A program made the position numbers and the translations under genes. Positions 18,413-27,072 of a stretch of DNA of 64,000 nt are shown here, piece by piece. Each line of letters opens with the position of its first letter. Position 1 is the stretch's first letter. The stretch covers positions 558,001 through 622,000 of the forward strand of contig JBOEGS010000001.1 in the NCBI GenBank assembly GCA_050633545.1, in the 5' to 3' direction. The DNA comes from Litorivita sp050633545. GTDB taxonomy: Bacteria > Pseudomonadota > Alphaproteobacteria > Rhodobacterales > Rhodobacteraceae. Under the pieces are notes generated by a model that saw nothing but the letters and a program-made list of their open reading frames with translations, made no database searches and was not told where the DNA came from.

Positions 18413-18426
18413 TTGACCACAATCAA
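18413..18426. promoter_or_regulatory. NnrR/FNR-type binding site of the nos operon
   Basis: TTGACCACAATCAA reads as TTGAC-N4-ATCAA, a third dyad of the same type as those at norC and nirS. It lies between the tonB terminator and the first nos gene, on whose side it must act, because tonB is transcribed toward it. Confidence 0.78.
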
Positions 18427-18444
18427 TTCACTATTTTGAATAAA

Positions 18445-18474
18445 TAAAATCGCGGCGCAGCGCGGCGATTTTTT
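18445..18474 (-). terminator. Rho-independent terminator after tonB
   Basis: An 8-base stem AAAATCGC / GCGATTTT around a G+C-rich 11-base centre. On the minus strand it is followed by T-rich sequence. It separates the exbB-exbD-exbD-tonB transcript from the nos promoter. Confidence 0.75.
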
Positions 18475-18562
18475 GGGTAATCATGCCCGCAGCGCGCGCA
18501 AGAAACCCGCCTAGGCGCCATTCACAACCAACTAAATCGGGGCGATGCGTCAGTTCCTTGCG

Positions 18563-19477
18563 TCAGTTAAAAGAAATCGGCAAAGTAAAGGTATAGTTGG
18601 GTTTTTCGAGACCTTTGGGCGCGCGCGCAAACCGCCCTGCGCGTTTCACCGCGCCAATCGCAGCCTGATCAAGCGCTTTATGCCCCGATGATTTGGCAAT
18701 CGACACGGCGCTGATGGAGCCGCTGGGCTGCACTGTCAGGCGCAGCACCACACGGCCGCGCAGCCGCGCCCCCGAGGGGGCGCGTTTGGCGCGATCAATA
18801 CGGGCGCGGATTTGCCCGCCCCACACAGAGATCAAACGCGCCTGCTGGCCTTTGTTGAGGGTGGCAGCGCTTTGCGCGCCGCTCTGCCCCGCTTGGCGTC
18901 CGCCCCCCGCTCCCGCGGCCTTTTGAGCCGCCGAACCTTCCGAGGCGGTTTGCGCTTTGCGGGCGGGTTTGGCCCTCGTCTTGGCAGCTTCGGCAGGTCT
19001 CACGGATGTTTTCGCAGGCGCTTTGGCGGCTTGTTTTTCCGCAGGCGGCGCGGGGCGCGCCGCCGGACGTTTCGAGACGGACACCGCGAAAGCCGAAAGG
19101 TCCTCGGGTTCGGGCGCGGGCGCGGTGTCGACCATCGGCGCTTTGGGCGGGGCGTTGGCCGAGGGCAAGGCGATCATTTCGGGACGCGCAGGGCGTGCCG
19201 TCCGTTCGATTACGGCCTGCACCTTCGGCGCGCGCTGTGTTTGCGGCGCGGGCATGTCAGGGCGCGGCGAGAGGACGCTTTGCGCCGTCTCGGGCGGGCG
19301 CTCCCAAGCCGCGACCAACGTCTCGATTTGTGGCGGCGCGGCCTCCAACGTGATCAAGGCCTCGCCCCCTGCACCGGAGGAGGTCAGGCCCTCGGAACGC
19401 GAGAACGTGAGAGCAAAGGCCAGATGCACGCATAGCGCCATAGCCGCAAACACCGATATCTCGAACGCGCGGGTCAT
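18563..19477 (-). CDS. tonB: TonB energy-transducing protein
   Basis: A 304-residue protein with one N-terminal membrane anchor (about residues 8-25), a long Pro/Ala/Lys-rich periplasmic spacer and a C-terminal TonB domain (about residues 220-304) with the GRVVLRLTVQPSGSISAVSI and SSGHKALDQAA stretches, ending FTLPISFN. It carries proton-motive energy to outer-membrane receptors such as the one at 21352. It overlaps the upstream exbD by 4 bases. Confidence 0.93.
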   Translation of the reverse strand: MTRAFEISVFAAMALCVHLAFALTFSRSEGLTSSGAGGEALITLEAAPPQIETLVAAWERPPETAQSVLSPRPDMPAPQTQRAPKVQAVIERTARPARPEMIALPSANAPPKAPMVDTAPAPEPEDLSAFAVSVSKRPAARPAPPAEKQAAKAPAKTSVRPAEAAKTRAKPARKAQTASEGSAAQKAAGAGGGRQAGQSGAQSAATLNKGQQARLISVWGGQIRARIDRAKRAPSGARLRGRVVLRLTVQPSGSISAVSIAKSSGHKALDQAAIGAVKRAGRFARAPKGLEKPNYTFTLPISFN

Positions 19478-19866
19478 GAGCCTTCGACGATCAAATCGAC
19501 CTGTGACACCCCTGCTTCGGCAAGCGTTTTGAGCAATCGCGCGACGCGGGCGGCGGGGGTTTGTTTGTCTGCGCGCAGTTGCGGCGCGGGCCCGTCCGGC
19601 GTGCGCGCCGCGATAAAGGCTTGGACCGCCGCATCGCCGCGCGCATCGCCAAAGGCGATCTCGCCTGACGCGGACAGCAAGAGCACCGGCGCGATCTGAG
19701 CCGCCGCCCCGTCCTGCGCGGCGGGCGGCATGACGGAAAACGGATCGGGCGGTGCGATTTGCGAGGTCATCAGAAAAAAGATCAGCAGCAAGAAGACCAC
19801 ATTGATCATCGGGACAATCGACTCGGGCGCTTGCTTGCGCGGTTTGGGGCGAAAATCGAAACTCAT
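19474..19866 (-). CDS. exbD: ExbD/TolR family protein (second copy)
   Basis: A 130-residue protein with one membrane helix after a short cytoplasmic N-terminus (VPMINVVFLLLIFFLMTS), where the Asp usual at the proton-carrying position of ExbD is replaced by Asn: this copy has MINVVF while its neighbour has MIDVVF. The periplasmic domain is normal. ATG 19866 overlaps the first exbD stop as ATGA. With two ExbD proteins the motor may be mixed; the Asn copy may be structural. Confidence 0.9.
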   Translation of the reverse strand: MSFDFRPKPRKQAPESIVPMINVVFLLLIFFLMTSQIAPPDPFSVMPPAAQDGAAAQIAPVLLLSASGEIAFGDARGDAAVQAFIAARTPDGPAPQLRADKQTPAARVARLLKTLAEAGVSQVDLIVEGS

Positions 19867-20264
19867 TCGATCACCACCAAGCGGGTAAAACCGGCGCGGC
19901 GCAAGGCCTCTGCCACGGTGACAATACGCTGTAGCACCGCGCCTTCGCCGCCGCGCAAGATGATCACATCCTCGCGCGATGCAGTCAGCGCGCCAAGCCG
20001 TGCGCCCAGCGCGGCCTCGTCCACATCGACCCCGTTCAATTGCACACCGTGCGGCAAAATCTCGATCAGCCGCGGCGGGCCTGCGTAATCGCCGCCGCCC
20101 GTTGCGAGCGGCATCGGCAGGGCCGTATCCATCCCGAACCGCGAGGCCAACATGAAAAACACCAAAAGCAAAAACACCACGTCGATCATTGGCGTCAGGC
20201 TCGGTCGCCTGCGCCTGCGCCGCAGCGGTGAAAAATCGATCTGCCCGCCCGCGCTTCGGGTCAT
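19863..20264 (-). CDS. exbD: ExbD/TolR family protein (first copy)
   Basis: A 133-residue protein with an Arg-rich cytoplasmic start (LRRRRRRPS), a single membrane helix TPMIDVVFLLLVFFML bearing the conserved proton-carrying Asp, and a periplasmic ExbD domain. It works with ExbB to energise TonB. It overlaps exbB upstream and the second exbD downstream as ATGA. Confidence 0.93.
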   Translation of the reverse strand: MTRSAGGQIDFSPLRRRRRRPSLTPMIDVVFLLLVFFMLASRFGMDTALPMPLATGGGDYAGPPRLIEILPHGVQLNGVDVDEAALGARLGALTASREDVIILRGGEGAVLQRIVTVAEALRRAGFTRLVVIE

Positions 20265-21232
20265 TGCGCCACAAGGGCCGATTGCCCTTGCGCGGTGTCT
20301 GGCTGCACCGCTTCGGTTTGCTGCGGGCGCGACGGAGCGATGCTGGCCTGATGGACAAAGATACGCGCCGCAAAGCTTTCCATATCTTCGCGCACGCGGT
20401 CGATCACGGCCTCGAACCACGTAAGCGCGATGGAAGCGGGGATCGCCACCGCCATGCCCGCAGCCGTGGTCAAGAGCGCCTCCCAAATCCCGCCTGCGAG
20501 CAAAGCCGGATCGGCGCGGTTTCCGGCTTCTTGCAACGCCTGGAAGGCCGAGATCATGCCCAAGACCGTCCCCAACAGCCCCAACAGCGGAGCAATCGTG
20601 GCGATGAGTTCAAGGGCGCGCAACCCGCCCGAGGCACCCGAAAGGATCTCGCGCGCATTGCGCGTCGCCTCTTCGCGGGCGGCATCCAATGGACGCCCGC
20701 GCGCGGCCTGCATCATCGCGGTGCAAAACCGGCTGCGCATTCCGCGGCGCGGCGCGACCATCGCCAAGGCGCCCTGTGCATCGCCCGCTTCCCATTGCGC
20801 CACGGCCTTGAGCGAGGTTTGCCGCGACCATGCTCCCATGAGGATCAACCGCCAGACCTTCCACAAGATCAACGTCAATGTCAGCACCGATAAGGCGGCA
20901 ATCACCCAGATCGCCGGACCGCCGGTTCGCAAAAAGCCGCCTGCGCGCTCAAGAACACCAGCCATGCCTGCTTGCGGCGCAGCCGCCCCTTGATCGACCG
21001 GCGGGTCAGCGGGCGCTACGCTTTGAACGGCGGCAGCTTCGGCGGCTTGCTCTTCGACGGGCACATTGACCAAAGGCGCCTGTGGCATCGCGGGTGCAGC
21101 GGGAGGCGAGACGGCGGGGGGCGTCAGCGGCGCAGGCCCCTCCGATTGGGCCGCGCCTGCGCCTGCCGTTACAGCAAGACCCGTTAGACCCACAAAGGCC
21201 ATGCGCAAAAGGCTGTGTCGCACTGTCATCAT
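20261..21232 (-). CDS. exbB: ExbB, proton channel subunit with N-terminal periplasmic extension
   Basis: A 323-residue MotA/TolQ/ExbB protein. It has a signal-peptide-like N-terminus, a Pro/Ala-rich periplasmic extension to about residue 100, then three membrane helices; the family core ATIAPLLGLLGTVLGMISAF and TTAAGMAVAIPA is present. The long extension is seen in a subset of proteobacterial ExbB proteins. Two adjacent ATGs (21232, 21229) follow AAGGGA. It heads exbB-exbD-exbD-tonB, about 120 bases after the receptor gene. Confidence 0.93.
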   Translation of the reverse strand: MMTVRHSLLRMAFVGLTGLAVTAGAGAAQSEGPAPLTPPAVSPPAAPAMPQAPLVNVPVEEQAAEAAAVQSVAPADPPVDQGAAAPQAGMAGVLERAGGFLRTGGPAIWVIAALSVLTLTLILWKVWRLILMGAWSRQTSLKAVAQWEAGDAQGALAMVAPRRGMRSRFCTAMMQAARGRPLDAAREEATRNAREILSGASGGLRALELIATIAPLLGLLGTVLGMISAFQALQEAGNRADPALLAGGIWEALLTTAAGMAVAIPASIALTWFEAVIDRVREDMESFAARIFVHQASIAPSRPQQTEAVQPDTAQGQSALVAQ

Positions 21233-21257
21233 TTTATCCCTTACTGCCTATAGCACG

Positions 21258-21283
21258 GCCACGGCCCCGAGGGGAGCCGTGGC
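21258..21283. other. Hairpin between receptor gene and exbB
   Basis: GCCACGGC and GCCGTGGC form a perfect 8-base stem around a 10-base loop in the 119-base gap between the receptor stop and exbB. There is no T run, so it is not a standard terminator; it may act as a processing or stability element that sets different levels of receptor and ExbB. Confidence 0.5.
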
Positions 21284-21351
21284 GGCGGGCTGATCTTTAT
21301 GATGCCGGACCGCCGCCCGTCTCACATGTGCCAGCCATCTCGAACGCAGCG

Positions 21352-23316
21352 CTAGAACCGCAAGTTGGTGGTCAAAGCAATCGTCCGCCCCGGTTCGGAG
21401 ACGGGCACAATGCGTGACGACATACCGATGCCATCGCTGGTGCGGCTGGCGTAGTGTTCGTCAAATAGATTGCGCACATCGAGCCGAACCTCAAGCCCGC
21501 TCATCTTGCGCGGCGTATAGGAGGCAAAAACATTGACGACCTCATAGGCGGGAAGCGCCTCCATCCCGCCGCTGCCATTCGTGTCGCTATTTTCAAGCGC
21601 GATCTCGGCGGTTCCGCCTAACGTCCATTGATCATTGAGCGTCCAAGCCCCCGACAGGCCAATCAAGTGGCCAACCGGACGGCCATAGTAATAGCTCGTT
21701 GTGCCGATCGGCGCACCGTCCAGTTCAACATCCGCGTAGGTCCAGTTCACCTGTGCGTAGCCCTGCGCGCCGGTATAGCGCAGCGATGCGTCGATGCCTT
21801 TCGAGGTCAGGTCCGATGTGGTGCGTGCAGCGCCCAGCACATAATCGACATCGTTGATTTCGGTATAAAAGAGGGCGGCGCTGGTTTGCCAGCCGCCCGT
21901 TTCATAGCGCAGCCCCAACCGTGCATTGTTGGAGCGCGCGGCGCTTGGCGCGTTATAGGCCCATGCTCCGCCGAGGTTGATCAAAGAGGCTTCGCTCAAC
22001 TCGTAGCCGCCCCAATTTGATGCCACGCCGACATTCAATGTCAGCCCTTGCGACAGCAGGACATCCGCCGCAACATTGGCGCTCGCGCCGCTGTCTTTGT
22101 GGGTGCTGCCATCGGCCAGTTTGAAGGTCTGTGTATCCACCCGCAGGCCATAGCTGAGCGACAGGCGGCTGCCGACATCTTGGCGCATCTGGGCATAAAG
22201 ACCGATGTTGTCGAGGGTCTCTTTCGAGGCGCCGACATTGAGCGCACCGTGCCCTTCGGCAGTGTCATGGAAGAAATCCAGACCAGCGGTCAACACGCCT
22301 GTGCCGATCTCGAAGGCGTTTTCGATCTTGCCGCTCAGCGAAGTATTGGTCCCGACCGCGCCGCCCGCTTCGACCAGTTGTTCGTTATAGGACAGTTGCA
22401 CCTCGGGGGCAAAACCGCCGTCAGACGCTTCGTCGGTATAGGTCAGCGTGTAGGATTTTCGCTCGGACAGCGCCTCACGGTAGACCGAAGGCCGCCCGAC
22501 CACGGCGCCGAAATCGGGGCGCGCGAAATACAGCCCCCCCGGTCCGCCCTGCATCGCGCGGGTGCCGCTGTCGCTGGCATAATCGGCGGCAAATTCAATG
22601 CGCTTGCCGCTTTGCGAAGTATAGGCAAATTTGGCCGTATAGGCATCTACATCCGATTGCGTGCCGCGCACGACCGCGCCCGATCCATCGGTGTAATCAT
22701 CGCCATGCGTGCGCGTGGCGTTGAGCAGATATTCAAAACCGCCCTGCACACCAAAGACCGTCACGCCGGTGCGCAATGTGTTGCCGTTCGAGCTATAGCC
22801 CAAACTGCTCATGCCGCCAAAACTGTCGCCCGGCTGCAAAAGATCGCGTGCATCCACGGTCTCATAGGCCAAAAGCCCGCCCAAAGCGCCAGGTCCGGCG
22901 TCAGCGGGGGCAAGGCCGGAGCTGACCTCGACACGCTTCAAGAGCGCCGGATCCATCAAAACATTGCCCGTGTGGTGGAAGGCCGATTTGTTTTGCCGCG
23001 CGCCGTCAATGGTCACGGCCAAGAGGCTTTCCTCGACCCCGTGCACAAAGACCTTTTTGGCAATCGCCGCGCCGCCCGAGGCTTTGACTTCGGACTCGCC
23101 GGCAAACACATCGGCAATGGTTTCGGGGTTACGCTGTGCAAGCGCTTCATCGCCGATGGACATATTGCCCAGCGCGTCCTGCGCATCTTCGGATTGCACC
23201 CGAATTTCATCGAGCGCAATTGCTTCTTGGCCCTGCGCGACGCCCGCGCCCAACATGGCCGACAGGGCAATCACGCAAGTCGCAGTCTGTCTCAAATATG
23301 GTGTGGTTCCAGCCAT
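21352..23316 (-). CDS. TonB-dependent outer-membrane receptor
   Basis: A 654-residue outer-membrane beta-barrel with a signal peptide (about residues 1-29, ending GVAQGQ), a TonB box-like region near ALDEIRV, a plug domain with VTIDGARQNKSAFHH and GPGALGGLLAYETVDARDLL, and a barrel ending in Phe (TTNLRF). The motif LFDEHYASR is typical of iron-siderophore and haem receptors. The neighbouring FatB/CeuE-type transporter makes a ferric siderophore the likely ligand; haem or copper cannot be excluded. It is followed by its own energising genes. Confidence 0.9.
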   Translation of the reverse strand: MAGTTPYLRQTATCVIALSAMLGAGVAQGQEAIALDEIRVQSEDAQDALGNMSIGDEALAQRNPETIADVFAGESEVKASGGAAIAKKVFVHGVEESLLAVTIDGARQNKSAFHHTGNVLMDPALLKRVEVSSGLAPADAGPGALGGLLAYETVDARDLLQPGDSFGGMSSLGYSSNGNTLRTGVTVFGVQGGFEYLLNATRTHGDDYTDGSGAVVRGTQSDVDAYTAKFAYTSQSGKRIEFAADYASDSGTRAMQGGPGGLYFARPDFGAVVGRPSVYREALSERKSYTLTYTDEASDGGFAPEVQLSYNEQLVEAGGAVGTNTSLSGKIENAFEIGTGVLTAGLDFFHDTAEGHGALNVGASKETLDNIGLYAQMRQDVGSRLSLSYGLRVDTQTFKLADGSTHKDSGASANVAADVLLSQGLTLNVGVASNWGGYELSEASLINLGGAWAYNAPSAARSNNARLGLRYETGGWQTSAALFYTEINDVDYVLGAARTTSDLTSKGIDASLRYTGAQGYAQVNWTYADVELDGAPIGTTSYYYGRPVGHLIGLSGAWTLNDQWTLGGTAEIALENSDTNGSGGMEALPAYEVVNVFASYTPRKMSGLEVRLDVRNLFDEHYASRTSDGIGMSSRIVPVSEPGRTIALTTNLRF

Positions 23317-23447
23317 TTCTCATGTCCCTTATGACGGATATTAAGGGCTGGCGGCTAATTCTGGTCGAGCGCGGCTGGCGGTTTGGGTCGTCCTATTATT
23401 TCCGACAATTATAGTCAAGATATAAAGATGCCCAAAATCCCCGCCCT
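23317..23447. promoter_or_regulatory. Intergenic region upstream of the TonB-dependent receptor
   Basis: 131 bases with an A+T-rich core (about 23390-23425) that contrasts with the G+C-rich genes. On the minus strand it includes TTGACT and several TA-rich hexamers, suitable for a promoter driving the receptor. I see no clear Fur, RirA or Irr operator that I would defend. Confidence 0.4.
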
Positions 23448-24200
23448 TCAGACCATGACCACAGGACGCCCGCCATGCACGATCACTTCGGCCTGCGTGT
23501 CAAATACGTCGCTTAGCATCGCGCGGGTTATGACGGTGTTCGGAGTGCCTTTCGCCACGACCCTCCCCGCCCGCATAGCCACAATTCTATCGGCAAAGGC
23601 GGCGGCATAGTTGATGTCATGCAGCACGACGACCACGGTTTTACCGCCCTGCGCCGCCATCGTGCGCAGCAACCCCATCAGATCCCGCGCCCCCGCGATA
23701 TCGAGATTGTTCAATGGCTCGTCCAGCAACAGGTATTCGGTGCCTTGCGCCCATGCCATCGCCGCGCGGGCGCGCTGTCTTTGCCCGCCGGACACCTCAT
23801 CCAGAAACCGGTCCTTGATCGCTGCAATTTCGAACCGCTCGATCGCCTCATCGGTGATCGCATGATCGGCGGCGCTGGGGCGTCCCCTATGCCAAGGATA
23901 CCGCCCGAAGCCGACCAATTCGGAAAGCCGCAGCCGCGCGGCGATATGATCGCTTTGCGCCATAATGGCGATTTGCCGCGCCAAGGCACGATCGGTGATC
24001 TGTGTCATCGGTTGCCCGTCGATCACGATCTCGCCCTGTTGCAATTTTTGCAATCGCGCGACAAGCGACAAAAGGGTTGATTTGCCTGCGCCATTCGGCC
24101 CGATCAGCGCCGTGACACCGCCCTGCTCGATGGTCAGGTCAATCCGGTCCAAAACCGGCCGCCCTGCAAGTCGGTGGCTCACATTTTTAATTTCAATCAA
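23448..24200 (-). CDS. ABC transporter ATPase, ferric siderophore uptake
   Basis: A 250-residue ABC ATPase of the FepC/FhuC type: Walker A GPNGAGKST at residues 34-42, Q-loop, signature VSGGQRQRARAAMAWAQ, Walker B YLLLDEPLNNLD, and switch His in VLHDINYA. It overlaps the upstream permease by 4 bases. It energises import of an iron chelate across the inner membrane with the two FecCD permeases and the binding protein encoded upstream. Confidence 0.93.
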   Translation of the reverse strand: MIEIKNVSHRLAGRPVLDRIDLTIEQGGVTALIGPNGAGKSTLLSLVARLQKLQQGEIVIDGQPMTQITDRALARQIAIMAQSDHIAARLRLSELVGFGRYPWHRGRPSAADHAITDEAIERFEIAAIKDRFLDEVSGGQRQRARAAMAWAQGTEYLLLDEPLNNLDIAGARDLMGLLRTMAAQGGKTVVVVLHDINYAAAFADRIVAMRAGRVVAKGTPNTVITRAMLSDVFDTQAEVIVHGGRPVVMV

Positions 24201-25180
24201 AGGATTGCTCCCCGTTTTGCTCGGATATGTGTCAGCATCAACGCCAAGAAAACCCCGCCGCCGATCAGCTCAATGACCACTGTCAGCGGCGTCGCGAGGT
24301 GTAGCATGCGTTCCATCACGGTTTGCCCCCCGACCAAAGCCGCCGCACCGATCATCGCCGCACCGGGCAGCAGCACACCGTGGCGCGGCACCGGCAGAAA
24401 CCTGTAGGCCATCGCGGTGACGATCAGCCCGAAAAAGCTCGACGGGCCGGACATGCCCGACGACATCGGCCCGACGAGCGCCGTCGCCGCCGCGACCAGC
24501 ACACAGATCACTACCAAGACCTGCCGTTGGCCGCGAACCGGATTTTCGCCCAAGGAGGCAGCGGCATCATGGCCCAGCGCCAAGACATCCAGCCGGTGCC
24601 GCATGACCCATGCCGCGCCCATAGCCGGCAAAGCCGCCGAGAGCGACAAGAGGAGCGAAAGCCCGTCGACATAGGTAAAACGCGCGAAGCTTGCCGCTTG
24701 CACCACCTGAAACTCGGTCGGATCGATCATGCGCTGTAGAAAGCTTGCCAAGGTGCGAATGAGCATCCCCAATACCACGCCTGACAGGACCATCCGCACC
24801 ATATCCCCGCGCCCACCGCGGCGCAAAAGCGCAAAGAGGCCAAAGCCGAGCAGCGCCATCAAACCGGTGTTCAACGTAAAAAGCCCGACCGCTGGCAAAG
24901 CCGCCCGCCCCGCCGCGCCAAAGGCCCAGACCTGCACCGAGAGCACCAGCACAAACAAGGCATCGAACCCGAGGATCGAGGGGGTGAGGATGCGGTTATT
25001 TGTTATGGTTTGAAACAGAACCGTCGCTACCGACAAAGAGGCCCCGACCAACAGCAAGGCCGCCAGCCGCAGACCGCGAAAGGGCAGCAAAAAGTTCCAT
25101 GATCCGACCGCGCCAAACACCATGAAACCGGCGCAGGCCAATATCAAAAGCGCGAAAAGGAGCCATAACCGCTTAGGCAT
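24197..25180 (-). CDS. FecCD-family siderophore ABC permease (FatC/YclO type)
   Basis: A 327-residue polytopic permease of the BtuC/FecCD family, with about nine hydrophobic segments, the FQTITNNRILTPSILGFDAL stretch and the ATPase-contact region near LGHDAAASLG. It pairs with the permease encoded just upstream (8-base overlap). The sequence style matches the catecholate/petrobactin-type FatC/YclO branch. Confidence 0.92.
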   Translation of the reverse strand: MPKRLWLLFALLILACAGFMVFGAVGSWNFLLPFRGLRLAALLLVGASLSVATVLFQTITNNRILTPSILGFDALFVLVLSVQVWAFGAAGRAALPAVGLFTLNTGLMALLGFGLFALLRRGGRGDMVRMVLSGVVLGMLIRTLASFLQRMIDPTEFQVVQAASFARFTYVDGLSLLLSLSAALPAMGAAWVMRHRLDVLALGHDAAASLGENPVRGQRQVLVVICVLVAAATALVGPMSSGMSGPSSFFGLIVTAMAYRFLPVPRHGVLLPGAAMIGAAALVGGQTVMERMLHLATPLTVVIELIGGGVFLALMLTHIRAKRGAIL

Positions 25181-26162
25181 GTCGCGGCTCCCACCACAGC
25201 AGGATCAAAAAGAGCAGCGCGCCAATCACGCCGACCATCGTCGCGACAGGGATTTCAAACGGGTGCCGGATCAACCGGCCCGCAATGTCCGCCGCAAGCA
25301 CCAACCCCGCGCCCAAACAGGCAGCCACCGGCAAAGCGCCGCGCAAATTGTCTCCCATGCGCCGCGCCACCAGATTGGGCACCACAAGCCCGACAAAGGG
25401 GATCGCGCCCACCGTCACCACGACCACCGCCGTCGCCACCGACAGCACGATCAAACCGGCCGCCGTGACCCGCCTGACGTTGAGGCCAAGGCCCGTCGCG
25501 GCCTCCTGCCCCAAGCTCAGCAATGTCAGCCGGTCGGCAACCAGCCAGCTCACTGCGGCCGTCACGCCCGCAATCCACAAAAGCTCATAGCGGCCGCGCA
25601 GCACGCCGGACAATTCGCCGGTTAACCAGATACCCAAAAACTGCATGAGGTCGCCTTGATAAGCGACAAAGGTCACCGCCGCGCCGATCATGCCGCCGTA
25701 AACCAAGGCCACCAGCGGGATCAACAGCGGCTGGGTCGGGGGCAAAGCACGGATCAACCACATCAATCCTGCGCTGCCCAACAGGGCACAGACCGAGGCC
25801 AAAGCCATCTTGGCCCAGATCGCGGATGCGGGGAACACCAACACCGCCAGCAATACCCCAAGCGCGGCGCTTTGTCCTGCGCCTGCGCTCATCGGCTCGA
25901 CAAAGCGGTTGCGCGCAAGGATTTGCATGATTTGTCCAGTGACCGCCAATGATGCCCCTGCCAAAAGCGCGGCCAGACTGCGCGGCAAACGGCTTTCCAA
26001 GACCAGCGAGCGCGCGTGCGTATCGGACCACAGGTCGGCAAGTGAGATATCAACCACACCAACGAAAAGCGAGGCAAGGGCAAGAGCCGCCAAAGCCGCG
26101 CCCGCCGCGAACCACCGCAGGGCGCGCAAAGGGCGCAGTGATAACCGGTGGAGCGCGGTCAT
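25173..26162 (-). CDS. FecCD-family siderophore ABC permease (FatD/YclN type)
   Basis: A 329-residue permease of the FecCD family with the typical RLPRSLAALLAGASLAVTGQ and FVEPMSAGAGQSAALG segments, GQEAATGLGLNV for ATPase coupling and GAIPFVGLVVPNLVAR. It lies one base after the binding-protein gene and overlaps the second permease by 8 bases. Confidence 0.93.
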   Translation of the reverse strand: MTALHRLSLRPLRALRWFAAGAALAALALASLFVGVVDISLADLWSDTHARSLVLESRLPRSLAALLAGASLAVTGQIMQILARNRFVEPMSAGAGQSAALGVLLAVLVFPASAIWAKMALASVCALLGSAGLMWLIRALPPTQPLLIPLVALVYGGMIGAAVTFVAYQGDLMQFLGIWLTGELSGVLRGRYELLWIAGVTAAVSWLVADRLTLLSLGQEAATGLGLNVRRVTAAGLIVLSVATAVVVVTVGAIPFVGLVVPNLVARRMGDNLRGALPVAACLGAGLVLAADIAGRLIRHPFEIPVATMVGVIGALLFLILLWWEPRHA

Positions 26163-26163
26163 T

Positions 26164-27072
26164 TTAGTTTTCGAGTGCTGCGATGATTTCGTCCATCGTG
26201 ACGTTCAGCGCCTGCACCCCGCCGCCAGCGACATAAATCTCGGCAGCAGATAGGTAGATCACCCGCCCTGTGCGCGCCGCCTTGGTGCCCGCGATCAATG
26301 CGGTATCGAGCGTCGCCGCCGCATTGCCCATACCATTGGACACGGCCTGCCCGCGATCAATCACCAAAAGCACCTCGGGGTTCGCATCAGCGATATATTC
26401 GAACGAGACGGCTTCGCCATGCGGCGAGGCCGCGATATCGGCTTTGGCGGCGCGCCAGCCCAGCGCCGTATGCAGCCAGCCAAAGCGGCTTTGCGGGCCA
26501 AAGACCGATAGTTTGGGTCCGTTGGTCATCACGATCAAGGCCTTGCCTTCTTTGGCGACCAAGGCGCGGGCATGTTCTGTTTTGGCGCGCAAATCCTTTG
26601 CCAGAGCCGCCGCTTCGACGCTGCGCCCCGTGAGAACGCCAAAGGCATCAAGCCGCGCCAATCCGTCGCCGAGCGCATCGCGCCCCACAGACATATCCAG
26701 CACCGGCGCAATTTTTGACAGAGCGGCGGCATGGGTCTGGGCGCGCGCGCCTATCACGATGACATCCGGTGCCAGCGCCGCGATCTTCTCGAAGTCCGGC
26801 TCAAACAACGACCCGACCGCAGGAACCGAGGCGACCTGCTCCTCAAGTGCTTTAACGAATAGCGGCTTCACCACCCCGTCGGGCACAACGCCCAACGCGA
26901 GAATCGTATCGGCGCTGGCCGTGTCGAGAACGGCAATCCGTTCGGGAAGGTTTTCAAGCGTGACCGGCCCTTGGGCGGTGTCGATCTGCACCGGTCCGGC
27001 GAATGCCGCAGGTGCCACGAATAAGAGCAGCGAAAACAGACAGAATGCAAAAGAGTAAACGGCAGCGCGCAT
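26164..27072 (-). CDS. Periplasmic siderophore-binding protein (FatB/CeuE/YclQ type)
   Basis: A 302-residue class III binding protein with a cleavable signal peptide (about residues 1-25, AFAGP) and no lipobox. The family landmarks VTLENLPERIAVLD, PDFEKIAALAPDVIVIGAR and the GPKLSVFGPQSRFGWLHTAL block are characteristic of FatB/CeuE proteins that bind catecholate or petrobactin-like ferric chelates. ATG 27072 is selected because GGAG lies 7 bases upstream. First gene of the ABC operon; divergent from the DUF2218 gene. Confidence 0.92.
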   Translation of the reverse strand: MRAAVYSFAFCLFSLLLFVAPAAFAGPVQIDTAQGPVTLENLPERIAVLDTASADTILALGVVPDGVVKPLFVKALEEQVASVPAVGSLFEPDFEKIAALAPDVIVIGARAQTHAAALSKIAPVLDMSVGRDALGDGLARLDAFGVLTGRSVEAAALAKDLRAKTEHARALVAKEGKALIVMTNGPKLSVFGPQSRFGWLHTALGWRAAKADIAASPHGEAVSFEYIADANPEVLLVIDRGQAVSNGMGNAAATLDTALIAGTKAARTGRVIYLSAAEIYVAGGGVQALNVTMDEIIAALEN

